The notes under the pieces: model-generated
The model's database searches: none
What the model saw: the letters and a program-made list of their open reading frames with translations, nothing else
Told to the model about the DNA's origin: nothing
Origin: Hahella sp. CCB-MM4
GTDB lineage: Bacteria > Pseudomonadota > Gammaproteobacteria > Pseudomonadales > Oleiphilaceae
Reading direction: 5' to 3'
Assembly (NCBI RefSeq): GCF_002260525.1
Contig: NZ_MRYI01000003.1
Coordinates: 248,001-312,000 of the forward strand
Length of the DNA: 64,000 nt
Shown here: positions 43,955-51,993 of the stretch, in pieces
Layout of the letters: each line of letters starts with the position of its first letter
Numbering within the stretch: position 1 is the stretch's first letter
Position numbers and translations under genes: made by a program

Positions 43955-45813
43955 CAGAAAGCCTGCCCGATACTGATATACAACTGGAAGCTATCGTCGA
44001 CGGACTCTCTTTTATTCAGAGGCACTCCCAGATCGACTCTGATAGGCGCAAACAAGGTGTAGTACCTGAAACCGACACCGGCCCCCCACAGCAATTCCTG
44101 TTTCACATCCTGGGAGGCATCCTCAAACGCGTATCCTCCATCAACAAATGTCACCAATCCCCAGCTTTCGCCGATACGGAACCGGGTTTCCACCGACACT
44201 TCCTGGAAGGAGCTTCCCCCCACCGGATCGCCGTCTTCTATAGTGCTGAGAGTCTGGTAGGGATAGCCCCGAACCGAGCCCCCTCCTCCCACATAGAAGC
44301 GCTCGTCCGCGGGAAGATCACGATTCCCCACCCCGGAAATCGAGCCCGCTGAGGCACGCATGGCCAGGGTGGGTCTGAGCAAAGTGTCAAAAGTAAAGTA
44401 GATGCTCCCGGAGGCGCTGGATTTAACAAAGTTGATTTCCTGGTCGAGCATGTCCAGATAAGGACTGACGTTCCCAATCACAGACCACCCGCGAGTCGGA
44501 TTCAATAAATCGTCAGTCGTATCCCACTTCAACTGAAACGGGAAAGATAACAGGCCGAACTCATCCGTTGTTCCTGTATCGTTCACCAGGCTGTATTTAA
44601 AACGGGTGCCTGCGGAACCGGTCCAGCGTTCGGAAAATTGATGCTCCAGCCTCATTCCTGCGAGAATGGTTTCAGACTTATAACTATCCAGGTTTTCCTT
44701 GCCCAGCGAAGCCTCCAAAATCAGACGATTATCCGGGCTGGCAAATGCCGGAACTTCCAGTTCTGCTCCCACATCCTGACGGACTTCGGAAAACCGGCTA
44801 CTGATATCCAGCTTCTGACCGGCATTCAGGATATTCCGATGCTCCCACCCTAAAGAGATATTGGGGCCTTCATCCGTGGCATAACCAATACCCGCTTTCA
44901 CAGTGCGATGAAATCGTTCCTGCACTTCAAACGCAATATCCACCACACCGTTCTCTGGTGCGCCGACAACGGCGTTGGCCGTTCCCACCAGGTTGGTTCT
45001 CAATAGATTCAGTTTGGCTTTATCCACCTGACGGCGCTTAAAACACTGACCTTCCTTCAAACCCAATTTTCGGAGCAGGTAGTCCTCATTGATGGTTTCC
45101 TGCCCCGAGATGGAAATATTGCCGACCCTGACCTGGGGACTATCAGGCATTTTAAAGGTTATCCCTGCTTTTTCTTCCGCAGGAATGATGTATGCCTCAT
45201 ATTTCACGTCCACCTGGAAGTAACAGTATTCATCCAGAATGTTCTTTTTGATCGCCTCGACACTTTCAAGCACGCGGGCGGCCACAAAGGGCTGACCCTG
45301 ACGTACCGTGACCGTTCTAAGCCGGTCAATATCGATATCCTTCGGCAGGTCGAATTTAACCTCATCAATAACAAAACGGGTCCCTGGATCCACCTGGTAT
45401 ATTATTCCGGAAACCTGGGATTCACTTTCCGCCTGAGCTCCTTGACGCTCTGCAGTCTGCTCGTCGCCATCTTTTTCCAATACGACTGTCACAGTTGCAG
45501 CGTAATATCCCTGGGAGCGTAAGGTTCGCTCGATAATATCCTGTTCATAACGGGCGACTTTTCGCGGATCCTTGTAATTCTTGAGCATCAGATTATCACT
45601 TCGCTGCCCTTCCAGATCCTCAGTGATTTTGTCCTTTAGTTCGTCATTTCCCTGCAAATCAATTTCGTAGGGAATCCGATTGTTCAGGAATGGAATCTCG
45701 ATGGCACTGACCCACTGGGCCTTTCCTAATGCCAGAAGTATCAAAATAACCCCGGAAAGCACTCGGTGACCGGGAAGCTTCCAGCGACAAATCAAGCCAA
45801 ACAGACTTTCCAT
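43954..45813 (-). CDS. tamA: Outer-membrane TamA (Omp85 family)
   Basis: A 619-residue outer-membrane protein with signal peptide (about 1-38), POTRA domains (about 45-285) and a C-terminal 16-strand barrel. The barrel shows VRGYPYQTLS (the VRGY lock motif) and a final strand ending SIGQAF, a canonical terminal aromatic. Slightly longer than E. coli TamA (577). It partners TamB, encoded directly downstream. Confidence 0.95.
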   Translation of the reverse strand: MESLFGLICRWKLPGHRVLSGVILILLALGKAQWVSAIEIPFLNNRIPYEIDLQGNDELKDKITEDLEGQRSDNLMLKNYKDPRKVARYEQDIIERTLRSQGYYAATVTVVLEKDGDEQTAERQGAQAESESQVSGIIYQVDPGTRFVIDEVKFDLPKDIDIDRLRTVTVRQGQPFVAARVLESVEAIKKNILDEYCYFQVDVKYEAYIIPAEEKAGITFKMPDSPQVRVGNISISGQETINEDYLLRKLGLKEGQCFKRRQVDKAKLNLLRTNLVGTANAVVGAPENGVVDIAFEVQERFHRTVKAGIGYATDEGPNISLGWEHRNILNAGQKLDISSRFSEVRQDVGAELEVPAFASPDNRLILEASLGKENLDSYKSETILAGMRLEHQFSERWTGSAGTRFKYSLVNDTGTTDEFGLLSFPFQLKWDTTDDLLNPTRGWSVIGNVSPYLDMLDQEINFVKSSASGSIYFTFDTLLRPTLAMRASAGSISGVGNRDLPADERFYVGGGGSVRGYPYQTLSTIEDGDPVGGSSFQEVSVETRFRIGESWGLVTFVDGGYAFEDASQDVKQELLWGAGVGFRYYTLFAPIRVDLGVPLNKRESVDDSFQLYISIGQAF

Positions 45814-45862
45814 GAAAGCGCTTATTATCCTTTATCTAAAAAACGGACTTTGGAATAAAGCC

Positions 45863-46237
45863 CTAAAGAGGTAACGAAACTGACGGGCACTGAGAGCTCC
45901 GGCCATGAACCGAATCGCTGGCACAAACGATCAACGTCTGCACCCCCTCCGGGACAGTGACGCCGGTCAGGCTGCGGGTAAATGGCTGTTCATTGACATG
46001 AGGATGAAGCAACTCCCTGACACCGACGACCTCCCCTGACGGAGTCTCGAGCCGCCATTGATTGGCATAATGTTCCCAGCCCTCATCTGCATGCTTCAAC
46101 GTCACATCAAAGTCACAGATCCGAGTGGCTTCACAGCGGACATCCACCTTGACCACTTCAACCTCACCCGCCCAACCAGAGACCGGCAGGATGAGCATAA
46201 CGGCACCAATTATCTTGCGAGCGATTGAGGGCTGCAT
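45863..46237 (-). CDS. Exported protein of unknown function
   Basis: About 124 residues with signal peptide MQPSIARKIIGAVMLILPVSGWAG and a compact beta-rich domain: VKVDVRCEATRICDFDVTLKHADEGWEHYANQW, then VRELLHPHVNEQPFTRSL. Four Cys may form disulfides. The start is chosen for the signal peptide; ATGs at 46264, 46276 and 46297 are alternatives and the last overlaps the DUF1653 gene. I have seen the HPHxxEQPFTRS pattern in other proteobacterial hypothetical proteins, but no function is known. It precedes tamA on the same strand. Confidence 0.7.
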   Translation of the reverse strand: MQPSIARKIIGAVMLILPVSGWAGEVEVVKVDVRCEATRICDFDVTLKHADEGWEHYANQWRLETPSGEVVGVRELLHPHVNEQPFTRSLTGVTVPEGVQTLIVCASDSVHGRSSQCPSVSLPL

Positions 46238-46268
46238 TCCGGTGAATAGAAGAACCTGTAACATAGGT

Positions 46269-46508
46269 CTATCCATTATCCGGCACAGAGTGATCATTGG
46301 GCTCTATCAACTCAAACCTGGGGGTCGGTATACCGTCTATTTCCACCGTTTCAGAAAACATGGAAAGAGGTCTCGCCCATAGCGCCCGCTCTCCATACAG
46401 GGGACGATAGACAACCAGTGGCTCTTCCGTCTCACTATGCCTGGCAACACCATATACCTGATAGCGACCACCTTTATAGTGCTGATAGATGCCTGTTTTG
46501 ATTCTCAT
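46269..46508 (-). CDS. DUF1653 domain protein
   Basis: A 79-residue protein made almost wholly of a DUF1653 domain: GIYQHYKGGRYQVYGVARHSETEEPLVVYRPLYGE followed by LWARPLSMF. This small beta-rich fold is widespread and has no established function. It immediately precedes the exported protein gene and may be cotranscribed with it and tamA-tamB. Confidence 0.92.
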   Translation of the reverse strand: MRIKTGIYQHYKGGRYQVYGVARHSETEEPLVVYRPLYGERALWARPLSMFSETVEIDGIPTPRFELIEPNDHSVPDNG

Positions 46509-46729
46509 GGGTTAACCCGGTATTCGTTCATTTCGGAGCAATTTTAATAAAAACATCACTATAACTTGAACAGCTCTCCCATTACACCTTGGCAATGCAG
46601 GACAAATCCCGATATTGAAACGTACTTTGGCAAAGGCAGCCGTTCACCATCCGGTCGCGAAATGGGGCTGGATTAACAAGAAATAAAAGAAATCTTAATA
46701 TTCTTTATGGTAGCCTTTGAATCCCGGAC

Positions 46730-47476
46730 TTGACGTACAGGCATGAATCAGTGACGGCTGAACAAAAGACAATAGAAAGTAAAACCAATACCAATCAGCA
46801 GAAAGGCGGACTCCTGTTCAATCTGCTGTTTAATATTGTGATTCCCACCGTAATACTGAGTAAATTCAGTTCGGATGAATACCTGGGCCCCATGTACAGC
46901 ATCGTTGCTGCCCTGAGCTTCCCGATTGCCTACGGTATTCGTGACTTCATGACCAGCCACAAACCTAATTTCTTTTCCATTTTTGGGGTCGTCAATGTCA
47001 TCCTGACAGGCGGAATGAGCCTGATGCAACTGGATCCCCAATACATTGCCATCAAGGAAGCCGCAGTTCCTGCGATGTTCGGCATCGCCACCATGATATC
47101 CCTGAAAACCCGCTACCCCCTGGTCAGAACGTTCCTCTTCAATGAGCAGGTCATGCAGGTTCAGAAAGTCAATGAAGCGCTTGAGGCAAACGGTAATCAC
47201 AAGGCATTTGAACAGAAGCTGGTCAATGCGTCCTATATGGTCGCCGCATCCTTCTTTTTGTCCTCGGTCCTGAATTATATCCTGGCAAAGGTCGTTCTGG
47301 TCAGCCAGCCAGGTACAACGGCTTTTACTGAGGAATTGGGGAAAATGACCGCATTGAGTTTTCCCGTTATCGCCGTTCCCAGCACTCTGGTATTGATGGG
47401 CGCATTATGGTACCTGATCAGCCAGATTCAGAAACTCAGCCATCTGAAGCTTGAAGACATTTTCGACCACATGTAG
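46730..47476 (+). CDS. VC0807-like conserved membrane protein
   Basis: A 248-residue integral membrane protein with about six TM helices. FNLLFNIVIPTVILSKFS near residue 35, ALSFPIAYGIRDF and RYPLVRTFLFNEQVM are the conserved parts of a family typified by Vibrio VC0807, related in topology to septation-type membrane proteins. Function unknown. The start is uncertain: TTG at 46730 or GTG at 46751, neither with a strong ribosome binding site. A terminator follows. Confidence 0.75.
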   Translation: MTYRHESVTAEQKTIESKTNTNQQKGGLLFNLLFNIVIPTVILSKFSSDEYLGPMYSIVAALSFPIAYGIRDFMTSHKPNFFSIFGVVNVILTGGMSLMQLDPQYIAIKEAAVPAMFGIATMISLKTRYPLVRTFLFNEQVMQVQKVNEALEANGNHKAFEQKLVNASYMVAASFFLSSVLNYILAKVVLVSQPGTTAFTEELGKMTALSFPVIAVPSTLVLMGALWYLISQIQKLSHLKLEDIFDHM

Positions 47477-47525
47477 ACCATATAACAGGTCGACCATGTA
47501 GTCGGACATACATATAGTCGGAAAT

Positions 47526-47557
47526 AAAAAAGGGCGGTCATCATACCGCCCTTTTTT
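47526..47557. terminator. Bidirectional rho-independent terminator
   Basis: AAAAAAGGGCGGT, loop of about 6, ACCGCCCTTTTTT, between the convergent VC0807-like gene and carbonic anhydrase. Confidence 0.92.
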
Positions 47558-47620
47558 ATTTCCGGTTTTCCGCCGTTCTATTCCCGATTTTCCGGCTTCT
47601 TATTCCCTGAATTCACCTTC

Positions 47621-48265
47621 CTACCTGACAATCCGCTTGCCCAGGATGTGAAATATTTCCGGCACCGTATCGCGGCAGTGCATATCCACACACAAGTCAT
47701 GGATGATTCCGTCCGCAATATCATATATCCAGCCGTGAATTTTCAAATCCTGACCATGATCCCAGGCCCTCTGAACACACTTGGTTTTTGCCAGATTGAT
47801 AGTCTGCTCCATCACATTGAGCTCACATAATCGGCGAACCCGGCTTTTCTCATCCAGTTGATCCAGATCCCCCTGGTATTTGATATATATTTCCTTGATG
47901 GCACGCAGCCAATTATCAACAAAACCGAACTCATCGTGGGATAGCGCTGCTCTCACCCCGCCGCAACCATAATGTCCGCAGACAATAATATGTTTGACCT
48001 GCAACACCTCCACCGCAAACTGCATGACAGAAAGACAGTTGAAATCCGTATGATTCACCACGTTGGCAATATTCCGGTGAACAAACAACTCACCTGGCGC
48101 CATGCCGACGATTTCATTCGCCGGAACCCGTGAGTCCGAACATCCTATCCATAGATACTCCGGTTTTTGCTGCTTGCTGAGTCGCGTGAAGAACTCCGGA
48201 TCCCTGTTGGTCTGTTCCTTCGCCCATTGACGGTTACGATTCAGCAGCTCCTGGATCTCTGGCAT
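47621..48265 (-). CDS. can: Beta-class carbonic anhydrase
   Basis: A 214-residue zinc enzyme interconverting CO2 and bicarbonate. The zinc ligands Cys42, His98 and Cys101 and the Asp44-Arg46 dyad (GCSDSR, GHYGCGG) are present. Segments PGELFVHRNIANVV and LCELNVMEQ match E. coli Can (220 residues). The ATG at 48265 (MPEIQELLNRN) fits the family; longer starts reach 48316. It is cytosolic and apparently monocistronic. Confidence 0.95.
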   Translation of the reverse strand: MPEIQELLNRNRQWAKEQTNRDPEFFTRLSKQQKPEYLWIGCSDSRVPANEIVGMAPGELFVHRNIANVVNHTDFNCLSVMQFAVEVLQVKHIIVCGHYGCGGVRAALSHDEFGFVDNWLRAIKEIYIKYQGDLDQLDEKSRVRRLCELNVMEQTINLAKTKCVQRAWDHGQDLKIHGWIYDIADGIIHDLCVDMHCRDTVPEIFHILGKRIVR

Positions 48266-48435
48266 TGATATGCTTCCGCTATTGAAGTGACAGATCGATA
48301 TTAGCCCTATGTCCAAAAGCAGAACAATCGGACTTTGGGTGAGTATACGAAAGGCATAAGAAAGCCTGTACTCCCCTTATGGGGTATGAGCGGGCACTTG
48401 TGGGATAGGTAAAAGCTTTTATGAGGCAGCTGTCG

Positions 48436-48496
48436 CTCAACCTGACGGTTGAGTCCCCTAGGCGATTCTCGTTCGAATCCCCCTGGACTCCGAGCA
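48436..48496 (+). other. Structured tRNA-like element
   Basis: This stretch upstream of the second tRNA-Glu terminator contains a perfect hairpin CTCAACC-TGAC-GGTTGAG (48436-48453). Next comes a T-loop-like GTTCGAATCC (48471-48480) held by GATTC/GAATC, all enclosed by GAGTCC (48451-48456)/GGACTC (48485-48490). It resembles a degraded tRNA 3' half but does not fold into a full cloverleaf with a 5' acceptor. It may be a tRNA relic or an unrecognised small RNA. Confidence 0.3.
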
Positions 48497-48497
48497 T

Positions 48498-48530
48498 AAA
48501 AAAAGCCCGTACGGGTTAGGTACGGGCTTT
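48498..48530. terminator. Terminator of tRNA-Glu (second copy), bidirectional
   Basis: The stem GCCCGTAC/GTACGGGC with a 7-base loop is followed on the minus strand by seven T residues. On the plus strand it ends the tRNA-like element with a shorter T run. Confidence 0.88.
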
Positions 48531-48538
48531 TACGAATT

Positions 48539-48614
48539 TGGCGTCCCCTAGGGGATTCGAACCCCTGTTACCGCCGTGAAAGGGCGGTGTCCTAGGCCTC
48601 TAGACGAAGGGGAC
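48539..48614 (-). tRNA. tRNA-Glu (UUC), second copy
   Basis: A 76-nt sequence identical to the tRNA-Glu at 7236-7311, with anticodon TTC and encoded CCA. It is a single-gene transcript with its own promoter and terminator. Confidence 0.97.
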
Positions 48615-48643
48615 GGAAACACCAACTCGGTGAAGAGGCGCGT

Positions 48644-48672
48644 ATTCTATTGAAGGTTTAGGGGGCTGTCAA
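48644..48672 (-). promoter_or_regulatory. Sigma-70 promoter of the second tRNA-Glu
   Basis: On the minus strand TTGACA (48672-48667) and TAGAAT (48649-48644) are spaced by 17 bases. The GC-rich discriminator ACGCGCCTC follows. This is a near-consensus strong promoter. Confidence 0.85.
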
Positions 48673-48845
48673 ACAGTAATTTCGAAAAACTTTTTAACAA
48701 GGAAAGTACGGTTATTTTTTAAGCCTCCGTCTACACTTACGTTATAACAAGACATCCGATAACGTTCAGATATAGTTATTGCCAATGCTCCAAATAAGCC
48801 TTATATAGGCCTCCAACAAGTTGTTTTTAAAGATGTGTTTTTACT

Positions 48846-50045
48846 GTGGATCAAATTTTATTCGCCCGGCAACCCATTGTTAATGGAAGTAAGTCTATCG
48901 TGGGCTATGAACTTCTGTTCAGATCAAATGCCCCGATATCTTCAATCGACGGCAACCTGGCGACCTCCCAGGTTTTGCTCAATGCTTTTACTGAAGGAGA
49001 AATCGACGCCGTAGTAGCTGATGGGAGAGCTTTTGTTAATTTCACCGACCGCCTATTGATCAGCCCTCCTCCATTTGGAAAAGAGAAGCTGGTGGTGGAA
49101 ATCCTTGAGAATGTGGAATTGACTCCCGAAGTGCGTGAAGCGATCAAACGCTTGCACCGTGATGGATTCAGCATGGCGCTGGATGACTATGTGCCCGGCA
49201 CGATTTACGATGAGCTGTTACCTTACATCGAAATCGTCAAACTGGAGATCCCGGCAATCCCTCCAGAACAGCTGGAAGACACGATCCGCACCCTGAAACG
49301 TCACCGGGTAACTCTTCTGGCTGAAAAGATCGAAACCCATGAAGACTTCCACCGCTGCAAATCACTGGGATGCGATCTGTTCCAGGGATATTTCTTTAGC
49401 AAACCGGAGCTGGTCAAAGGTCGCAAAATGCCACAAAACCGGGTGGCGATCATGGAACTGATCAGCAAGGTAAATCAGCCCACCATGTCAGTTCATGACA
49501 TTACCCAGATCATCACCCGCGATCCATCACTCAGCGTAAAACTTCTTCAGCTCGTGAACTCACCGGCGTTCCGCCGACCGGACAAAGTAGGCTCCATTCA
49601 TATGGCAGTGATGATCCTTGGTTTGGGACGCATTAAGTCATGGGCAACCCTGCTGGCATTGTCCAATATTGATGACAAACCGGTTGCGCTGATTACCCTG
49701 GCACTCATACGGGCTAAGGTTTGCGAACTTCTTGCAGAAAAAATCGAGCCCAATGCCAGAGAAGTCTATTTCACAGTGGGCCTGTTCTCTTGCCTGGAAG
49801 CGTTTTTCGACCAGCCATTCAGTGAAATACTTGAGAAGCTCCCCCTCGATGAACGGGTCTGCGATGCATTGATCAGATTCAAAGGCCGACCGGGGCTGGC
49901 CCTAAACACAGCCTTGCAGTATGAACGTTGCAAGCTGGACTCGATTCATTGGGGAATTCTTGAAAAGATGAAAGTGAGCCAGAAAATGGTCGGCGATATC
50001 TACAAAGAAAGCATCGCCTGGGCCAAGGAATCCACCCTTTACTAG
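48846..50045 (+). CDS. EAL-HDOD signalling protein (YuxH type)
   Basis: A 399-residue soluble protein. Residues about 1-200 are a shortened EAL domain with FARQPIV, GYELLFR in place of EAL, ALDDY and LLAEKIET. Residues about 205-385 are an HDOD domain (DPSLSVKLLQLVNSPAFRR, MILGLGRIKSWATLLALS). The altered EAL signature and missing metal-site residues suggest it binds but does not cleave c-di-GMP. YuxH-type proteins regulate motility or surface behaviour in several gammaproteobacteria. GTG start at 48846 without a clear Shine-Dalgarno. A tandem repeat array follows the stop. Confidence 0.9.
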   Translation: MDQILFARQPIVNGSKSIVGYELLFRSNAPISSIDGNLATSQVLLNAFTEGEIDAVVADGRAFVNFTDRLLISPPPFGKEKLVVEILENVELTPEVREAIKRLHRDGFSMALDDYVPGTIYDELLPYIEIVKLEIPAIPPEQLEDTIRTLKRHRVTLLAEKIETHEDFHRCKSLGCDLFQGYFFSKPELVKGRKMPQNRVAIMELISKVNQPTMSVHDITQIITRDPSLSVKLLQLVNSPAFRRPDKVGSIHMAVMILGLGRIKSWATLLALSNIDDKPVALITLALIRAKVCELLAEKIEPNAREVYFTVGLFSCLEAFFDQPFSEILEKLPLDERVCDALIRFKGRPGLALNTALQYERCKLDSIHWGILEKMKVSQKMVGDIYKESIAWAKESTLY

Positions 50046-50048
50046 CTG

Positions 50049-50134
50049 TGTCATTCACGTACTATTTGTCATTTACATACTATTTGTCATTCACGAACTA
50101 ATTGTTATCCATATACTAATTGCTATTCATAGTC
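50049..50134 (+). repeat. 18-bp tandem repeat array (4-5 copies) between EAL-HDOD and tatD
   Basis: Units at 50049, 50067, 50085 and 50103 plus a partial one at 50121, of the form TGTCATTCACGTACTATT. It begins 4 bases after the upstream stop and ends 6 bases before tatD, so it fills the whole gap. Confidence 0.9.
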
Positions 50135-50139
50135 TTCAC

Positions 50140-50961
50140 ATGATCGATATTGGCGTTAATCTCAGCTCCAAACTGCTCCAGAACAAACAGGGACTGTCCA
50201 CATTCGACTCCCTTCAACAACTCGTGGACACCTGCAAAGACCAGGGGATGACTGGCCTCATTGCCATCGGCACCAGCCTCAAACAAAGCATCCAGGCCAT
50301 CGAATATGCCCGGCTACATCCGGGTTTTATCCACGCCACTGCCGGCATACATCCCCATGATGCCAAGGACCTGGATGAAGCGGGAAGAAAGGCCCTCACT
50401 TCACTGATCACCGCCCCGGAAGTGGTTGCTGTTGGCGAAATGGGCCTGGACTTCAATCGAAACTTTTCCCCTCCACCGGTTCAGGAGGAGGTTTTCGAAT
50501 TTCAACTGGATATCAATCAGCATCAGCGTAAACCTCTCTATCTGCATGAGCGCGATGCCTTGCAAAGACAACTGGAGATATTGAGAGCACACCGAAATTG
50601 TTTCGATTCCGGCGTGGTTCATTGTTTCACCGGCGATAAAGACAGTCTGCGGCAATACCTTGATATGGGATTCTGCATCGGCATTACCGGATGGGTCTGC
50701 GATGAACGCCGAGGAAGCGATCTGGTCGAGGCCATCCCCTACCTGCCACTGGAACGATTATTGATCGAAACCGACAGCCCCTACCTGATTCCTCGCACAT
50801 TGCGGCCAAAACCCAAAAGTGGCCGCAATCAACCTTGGTTTGTCAGTGAAGTTGCCCGCAAAGTTGCTGAACTCAAGAATCTTTCCCTGGAAGAAGTGAT
50901 TGCCGTGACAACGGGAAATGCGCAAGAACTCTTTGCCCTTCCTGCCGTTCAGGACGCCTAA
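50140..50961 (+). CDS. tatD: TatD-family metal-dependent hydrolase
   Basis: A 273-residue TIM-barrel metallohydrolase close to E. coli TatD (260): MIDIGVNLSS at the start, TAGIHPHDA, GEMGLDFNRNFS, VVHCFTGDKDS, GITGWVCDERRG and IETDSPYL. TatD has 3'-5' exonuclease activity in DNA repair. The first metal site has DIGVNL rather than HxH, as in E. coli TatD. Poor Shine-Dalgarno, because a tandem repeat array fills the upstream gap. Confidence 0.93.
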   Translation: MIDIGVNLSSKLLQNKQGLSTFDSLQQLVDTCKDQGMTGLIAIGTSLKQSIQAIEYARLHPGFIHATAGIHPHDAKDLDEAGRKALTSLITAPEVVAVGEMGLDFNRNFSPPPVQEEVFEFQLDINQHQRKPLYLHERDALQRQLEILRAHRNCFDSGVVHCFTGDKDSLRQYLDMGFCIGITGWVCDERRGSDLVEAIPYLPLERLLIETDSPYLIPRTLRPKPKSGRNQPWFVSEVARKVAELKNLSLEEVIAVTTGNAQELFALPAVQDA

Positions 50962-51011
50962 CCCTTTTCGGACCTCAGGTATTTTTACCTTCCTCAAGAA
51001 ATAGCAGACGC

Positions 51012-51038
51012 AAAAAACCCGGCTCATGGCCGGGTTTA
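51012..51038 (-). terminator. Rho-independent terminator
   Basis: The stem AAACCCGGC/GCCGGGTTT, loop CATGA, followed by T residues on the minus strand. It ends the 51056-51445 gene and may also serve tatD weakly. Confidence 0.75.
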
Positions 51039-51055
51039 GTTCAGATTCATGCGCA

Positions 51056-51445
51056 TCAGGATCGTATATCGATCACCGTTCCCAGAGATTCATTGGCTGA
51101 CCGGTCGAACTGACGGGTGACCTGGGATTCATTTTCTCTGGGAGGAGGCCTGGTATCTTCCCGCTCATTATCCTCTTCCAGAGTCTGTCCCGGGTTTTCC
51201 GTCTGTGCCGCCTGAGTCTCCGCAGTCTGGGTTGGCGCACCTAGCTGCTGCACGGTAGATAGACTGAGTTCTCGGGCCTCCTGAGATAACTCCACTTCCA
51301 CATCAACACTCGCATTCTGCTGAGGTTGAACCTGGGCAGTATTGCTATTGGTCTCATTCTGAGCCTGTTCACGTTCCCGCTGCCGACTGACCTCCAATTG
51401 CTGGAGCGTCGCGGAGGCGGGGCCGCCTATAGTATTATCGGGCAT
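51056..51445 (-). CDS. Gln/Glu-rich disordered protein of unknown function
   Basis: A 129-residue low-complexity protein (MPDNTIGGPASATLQQLEVS at the start), rich in Gln, Glu, Thr and Asn, probably intrinsically disordered except for an amphipathic segment VEVELSQEARELSL. No signal peptide or membrane helix. No family recognised. A good terminator after it and a long control region before it support a real gene. It converges with tatD. Confidence 0.65.
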   Translation of the reverse strand: MPDNTIGGPASATLQQLEVSRQREREQAQNETNSNTAQVQPQQNASVDVEVELSQEARELSLSTVQQLGAPTQTAETQAAQTENPGQTLEEDNEREDTRPPPRENESQVTRQFDRSANESLGTVIDIRS

Positions 51446-51993
51446 AGACTGTACCTCCGAGACAAAAGTATGGCACAGGCTGCCTATTTTTTAAACACAA
51501 CATATTAAATACGGTTGTAAAACTGCCACTTAAGTTTTCAGACCAATCCCCTTCCAAGGCACTGGTTTTCCTTCCAAATATCCAAGCTCGTCCAGCCGAT
51601 ATCCAGACCACTATAAGCCAAGCGCTAATTGCATGGTGTTGTATCCTAAGCTAAGTTTAAATAATACCTTTTTTGAGAAGCATTTAAGGAGCTATCGATA
51701 CGGTATTGCGGGAGCTATTCTCTGCGGATATCCAACGGGCTGCTATTAAAAAGGTGTCATGTAGGCCTGAAAGCAGTCCTGCTGATAAATAAGCAGCAAA
51801 TTTATCATAACATTTGGATATTAAGGCCCTGTTTGTGACAATAGCCCGGTTAATTACGCCAAGGTGCAGCCAATGCTGCTTAATTTTTCATGATCAGACA
51901 CGGAGCAACAGTCATGACACTTGGCATCAGCCAACTTGAGGGATCGGTCGAGGCAGTGGGATAGCAAGTAACCGAATTGAGTATCCATAGACT
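51446..51993. other. 548-base divergent region without recognised genes
   Basis: Control region between the disordered-protein gene (minus) and the PAS-GGDEF-EAL gene (plus). A 16-codon ORF with a fair ribosome binding site starts at 51914, but there is no other support for it. No conserved c-di-GMP riboswitch core was seen. It is AT-rich at about 51640-51830. Confidence 0.5.

Noticed and set aside
51914-51964. 16-codon leader peptide
   Set aside because: Only a modest ribosome binding site and a short frame; no attenuator structure follows.
51446-51993. c-di-GMP riboswitch before the GGDEF-EAL gene
   Set aside because: I looked for the GEMM core and found none; the region holds no recognisable structured RNA.
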